From contig JAFDAI010000047.1 in the NCBI GenBank assembly GCA_019313905.1, forward strand, positions 1 through 36,575: a stretch of DNA of 36,575 nt, in the 5' to 3' direction. The notes beneath the pieces are model-generated. The model was given only the letters and a program-made list of their open reading frames with translations, had not been told where the DNA came from and ran no database searches. The DNA comes from Deltaproteobacteria bacterium (lineage in GTDB: Bacteria > Desulfobacterota > Syntrophia > Syntrophales > UBA2210). Made by a program: the position numbers and the translations under genes. Of the stretch, positions 35,446 to 36,575 are shown piece after piece (positions within the stretch are counted from its first letter, which is position 1; each line of letters begins with the position of its first letter).

Positions 35446-35678
35446 TCTTTGACTTTCACCCAGAAGCGCACACCGAGCTCTTCAAAGCCATTGATTATTA
35501 CGAGTTATGCGAAGATAATCTGGGTTATGATTTCGCTTTTGATGGAGACATTCGCCGTTGTCTCACCAATCGCTTTCCTTACGGTATCCTCTACAGTATA
35601 GAATCTGACAGAATCTTCATCCTTGCCGTAATGCACCTCCATCGGGACCCTGACTACTGGAAACACCGAATGGAATAG
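35442..35678 (+). CDS. ParE/RelE-type toxin with internal deletion
   Basis: This 78-residue protein has the ParE/RelE beginning FHPEAHTELFKAIDYYE and end RRCLTNRFPYGILYSIE, ILAVMHLHRDPDYW. Typical members are 95-100 residues. The segment between NLGYDFAFD and GDIRRCL, which normally holds the second helix and the first strand (about 20 residues), is missing in frame. The fold core may be disrupted, so the toxin is probably inactive, although the antitoxin is intact. The ATG overlaps the antitoxin stop. It could also be an assembly artefact, but a frame-preserving loss is less likely to be one. Confidence 0.75.
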   Translation: MIFDFHPEAHTELFKAIDYYELCEDNLGYDFAFDGDIRRCLTNRFPYGILYSIESDRIFILAVMHLHRDPDYWKHRME

Positions 35679-36025
35679 GCAGAATCTATTCACTCTTTGT
35701 CATATTCCTTAGATATTTCTACTTCCGGGAAATGTTATGTACCGTGCAATCCGGCCGCAATACGTTTTCTCGGTACGATACGCGTAGTGATGATAGCGCA
35801 TAACTTGGCGAACTTGATCCATAAGCCGCAACTGAGAGTCCGGTCTGAACTTCTCCTTGTTTTCCATGATATAGCGGCATATATGGACAAAATGGAAAAA
35901 TCAGGGGGCATCTTTCTGCTTATGTCCTGTTAATATAAGAATAGATGGAATTTATTCCGTGCTATAATGGTGATATCACGTAAAATTTTCCATTTATTGA
36001 CACTGTTATGCCGAGGCATTGAAGA
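35679..36025. other. Intergenic region after the toxin with repeat copy 2
   Basis: No convincing gene is seen; an open frame at 35697-35933 lacks a ribosome site and family features. The region holds the second copy of the imperfect repeat (from actgagagtccgg at 35831 to ttgacactgttatgcc, about 36012) and an extended -10 promoter with a palindrome (35960-35979). Confidence 0.5.
35960..35979 (+). promoter_or_regulatory. Extended -10 promoter with palindromic operator
   Basis: TGCTATAAT (35960-35968) is an extended -10 element with a perfect TATAAT. The 10-bp palindrome gtgatatcac (35970-35979) lies directly after it, over the expected transcription start, and could be a repressor site. The -35 region is poor. 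It would drive the gene at 36026. Confidence 0.5.
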
Positions 36026-36481
36026 ATGACAGAGCCGAACACGGATAAAAGGAAATTGGAAAAAGGAGGTGCTGAGAAGACCCTTGAATTCTTTTGTAGA
36101 CATCTGGTGGCCCTGTGCGTCACTTATCGACAAGTCAAGAATGGAATACCATTAGAGAAGACAAGTTTTTTTGCGTTTCCCGGCATCGTGATTTGTATTC
36201 GCGGGTTTTGCAGCTTTCTTACTGCTGGTCACGCACTCAAGGACTTGAACGAACATCTTGAAAGTGGTGATATATTAGTAGAATCAGCAGTACTCGCTGA
36301 CACCTTTGGCCTTGGCGCTAGCTCTGATAAGCCTATACCATTCGACCTATTAAATGAGCCAAGATTTTTTATAGACGACAAAAATGAAGGCCTTGATTTT
36401 GGTCTAATTGCACTAAAACCTTACTATGTTGCGCTTCTCGCGAAACATGGGATAATAACACTTGGCTCTTTCCCAAATTGA
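36026..36481 (+). CDS. Protein with trypsin-fold-like motifs, probably truncated
   Basis: This 151-residue protein has ITRG-type beta segments and the motif FCSFLTAGHALKDL (His69), followed by GLDFGLIALKPYY (Asp124). These look like the His and Asp positions of a chymotrypsin-fold serine peptidase. No GDSGG-type Ser is present, and the protein stops soon after LLAKHGIITLGSFPN. It is therefore either a non-catalytic relative or a truncated gene; full-length relatives, as I recall, continue beyond this point. There is no signal peptide. The promoter at 35960 and a GAGG ten bases before the ATG support expression. The assignment is tentative. Confidence 0.5.
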   Translation: MTEPNTDKRKLEKGGAEKTLEFFCRHLVALCVTYRQVKNGIPLEKTSFFAFPGIVICIRGFCSFLTAGHALKDLNEHLESGDILVESAVLADTFGLGASSDKPIPFDLLNEPRFFIDDKNEGLDFGLIALKPYYVALLAKHGIITLGSFPN

Positions 36482-36552
36482 GTGGGTAACAGTTTTATGC
36501 TAATATATTCTCCGAAGAAATTTCAATACATTTCAGAGGAGGAATCATATTA

Positions 36553-36575
36553 ATGAATAAGATACTTGAAGCAGC
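36553..36575 (+). CDS. 5' end of a gene cut by the window edge
   Basis: ATG 36553 is preceded by AGAGGAGGA (36534-36542), a strong ribosome site, and the frame reads MNKILEA up to the last base. The product cannot be identified from seven codons. Confidence 0.6.

Noticed and set aside
35697-35933. 78-codon plus-strand open frame after the toxin
   Set aside because: There is no ribosome site, no family resemblance, and it runs through a repeat copy.

Overview
The window looks like a chromosomal segment of an anaerobic deltaproteobacterium (Desulfobacterota, perhaps a Syntrophales-like lineage). The lineage is inferred, not proven. Supporting signs are an oxygen-sensitive indolepyruvate:ferredoxin oxidoreductase (iorAB), flavodoxin-ferredoxin and B12/radical-SAM proteins, a homoserine dehydrogenase followed by a phosphoglycerate-mutase-like protein instead of a GHMP homoserine kinase, a STAS-MlaE lipid transporter, and many short dispersed palindromic repeats between genes. 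No rRNA, tRNA, CRISPR array, integrase or full insertion sequence was found.

Layout. (1) 1-5061: an amidase and a MaoC-type hydratase (+), then a decayed stretch with repeat-rich DNA, the 3' remnant of a METTL27-like methyltransferase, a 52-residue one-helix membrane protein and a coding-like fragment with no start codon. These are followed by an EFR1-type flavodoxin/ferredoxin and a site-2 protease homologue, both on minus. (2) 5062-8785: a gene-poor region around one large secreted beta-helix protein, with a palindrome and mutually exclusive hairpins upstream and a strong terminator downstream. (3) 8786-24789: a long co-directional block: recG, hom, apgM-like, ybgC, a TPR membrane protein, iorA, iorB, a TPR/membrane protein, a secreted YidD-like protein, a DnaJ-family chaperone, then the Mla/Mce lipid-transport cluster (STAS-permease, ATPase, MCE protein, lipoprotein) and a membrane-anchored metallopeptidase. 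(4) 24958-33516, minus: a tightly packed housekeeping run read as oxidoreductase, dtd, DUF1285, guaB, dnaE, UPF0280, patatin phospholipase. (5) 33651-36575: a B12/radical-SAM protein, a type II toxin-antitoxin pair flanked by imperfect repeats, a protease-fold-like fragment, and the first codons of a further gene.

How the genes fit together. hom and the apgM-like gene overlap by ATGA and probably carry out successive threonine-pathway steps. iorA and iorB overlap and make the two subunits of one enzyme. The lipid-transport cluster would move phospholipid between membranes, but its permease is frameshifted as written by an apparent loss of about 41 bases. The TPR/DUF5683-like and YidD-like genes form a tight pair that may act in envelope biogenesis.

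The most unusual material is the repeat landscape. One family with gtaaaaagtc/gactttttac ends occupies gaps between co-directional genes. A second 139-bp element has an 8-bp target duplication and supplies the stop codon of the patatin gene. A perfect 16-bp palindrome lies inside recG in frame. Several genes look recently damaged: the permease, the toxin, the secreted protein's C-terminal sorting-type motif, and the methyltransferase. I did not find a complete defence island or other clearly new multi-gene system. The best candidate for an undescribed functional unit is the TPR/DUF5683 plus secreted-YidD pair.
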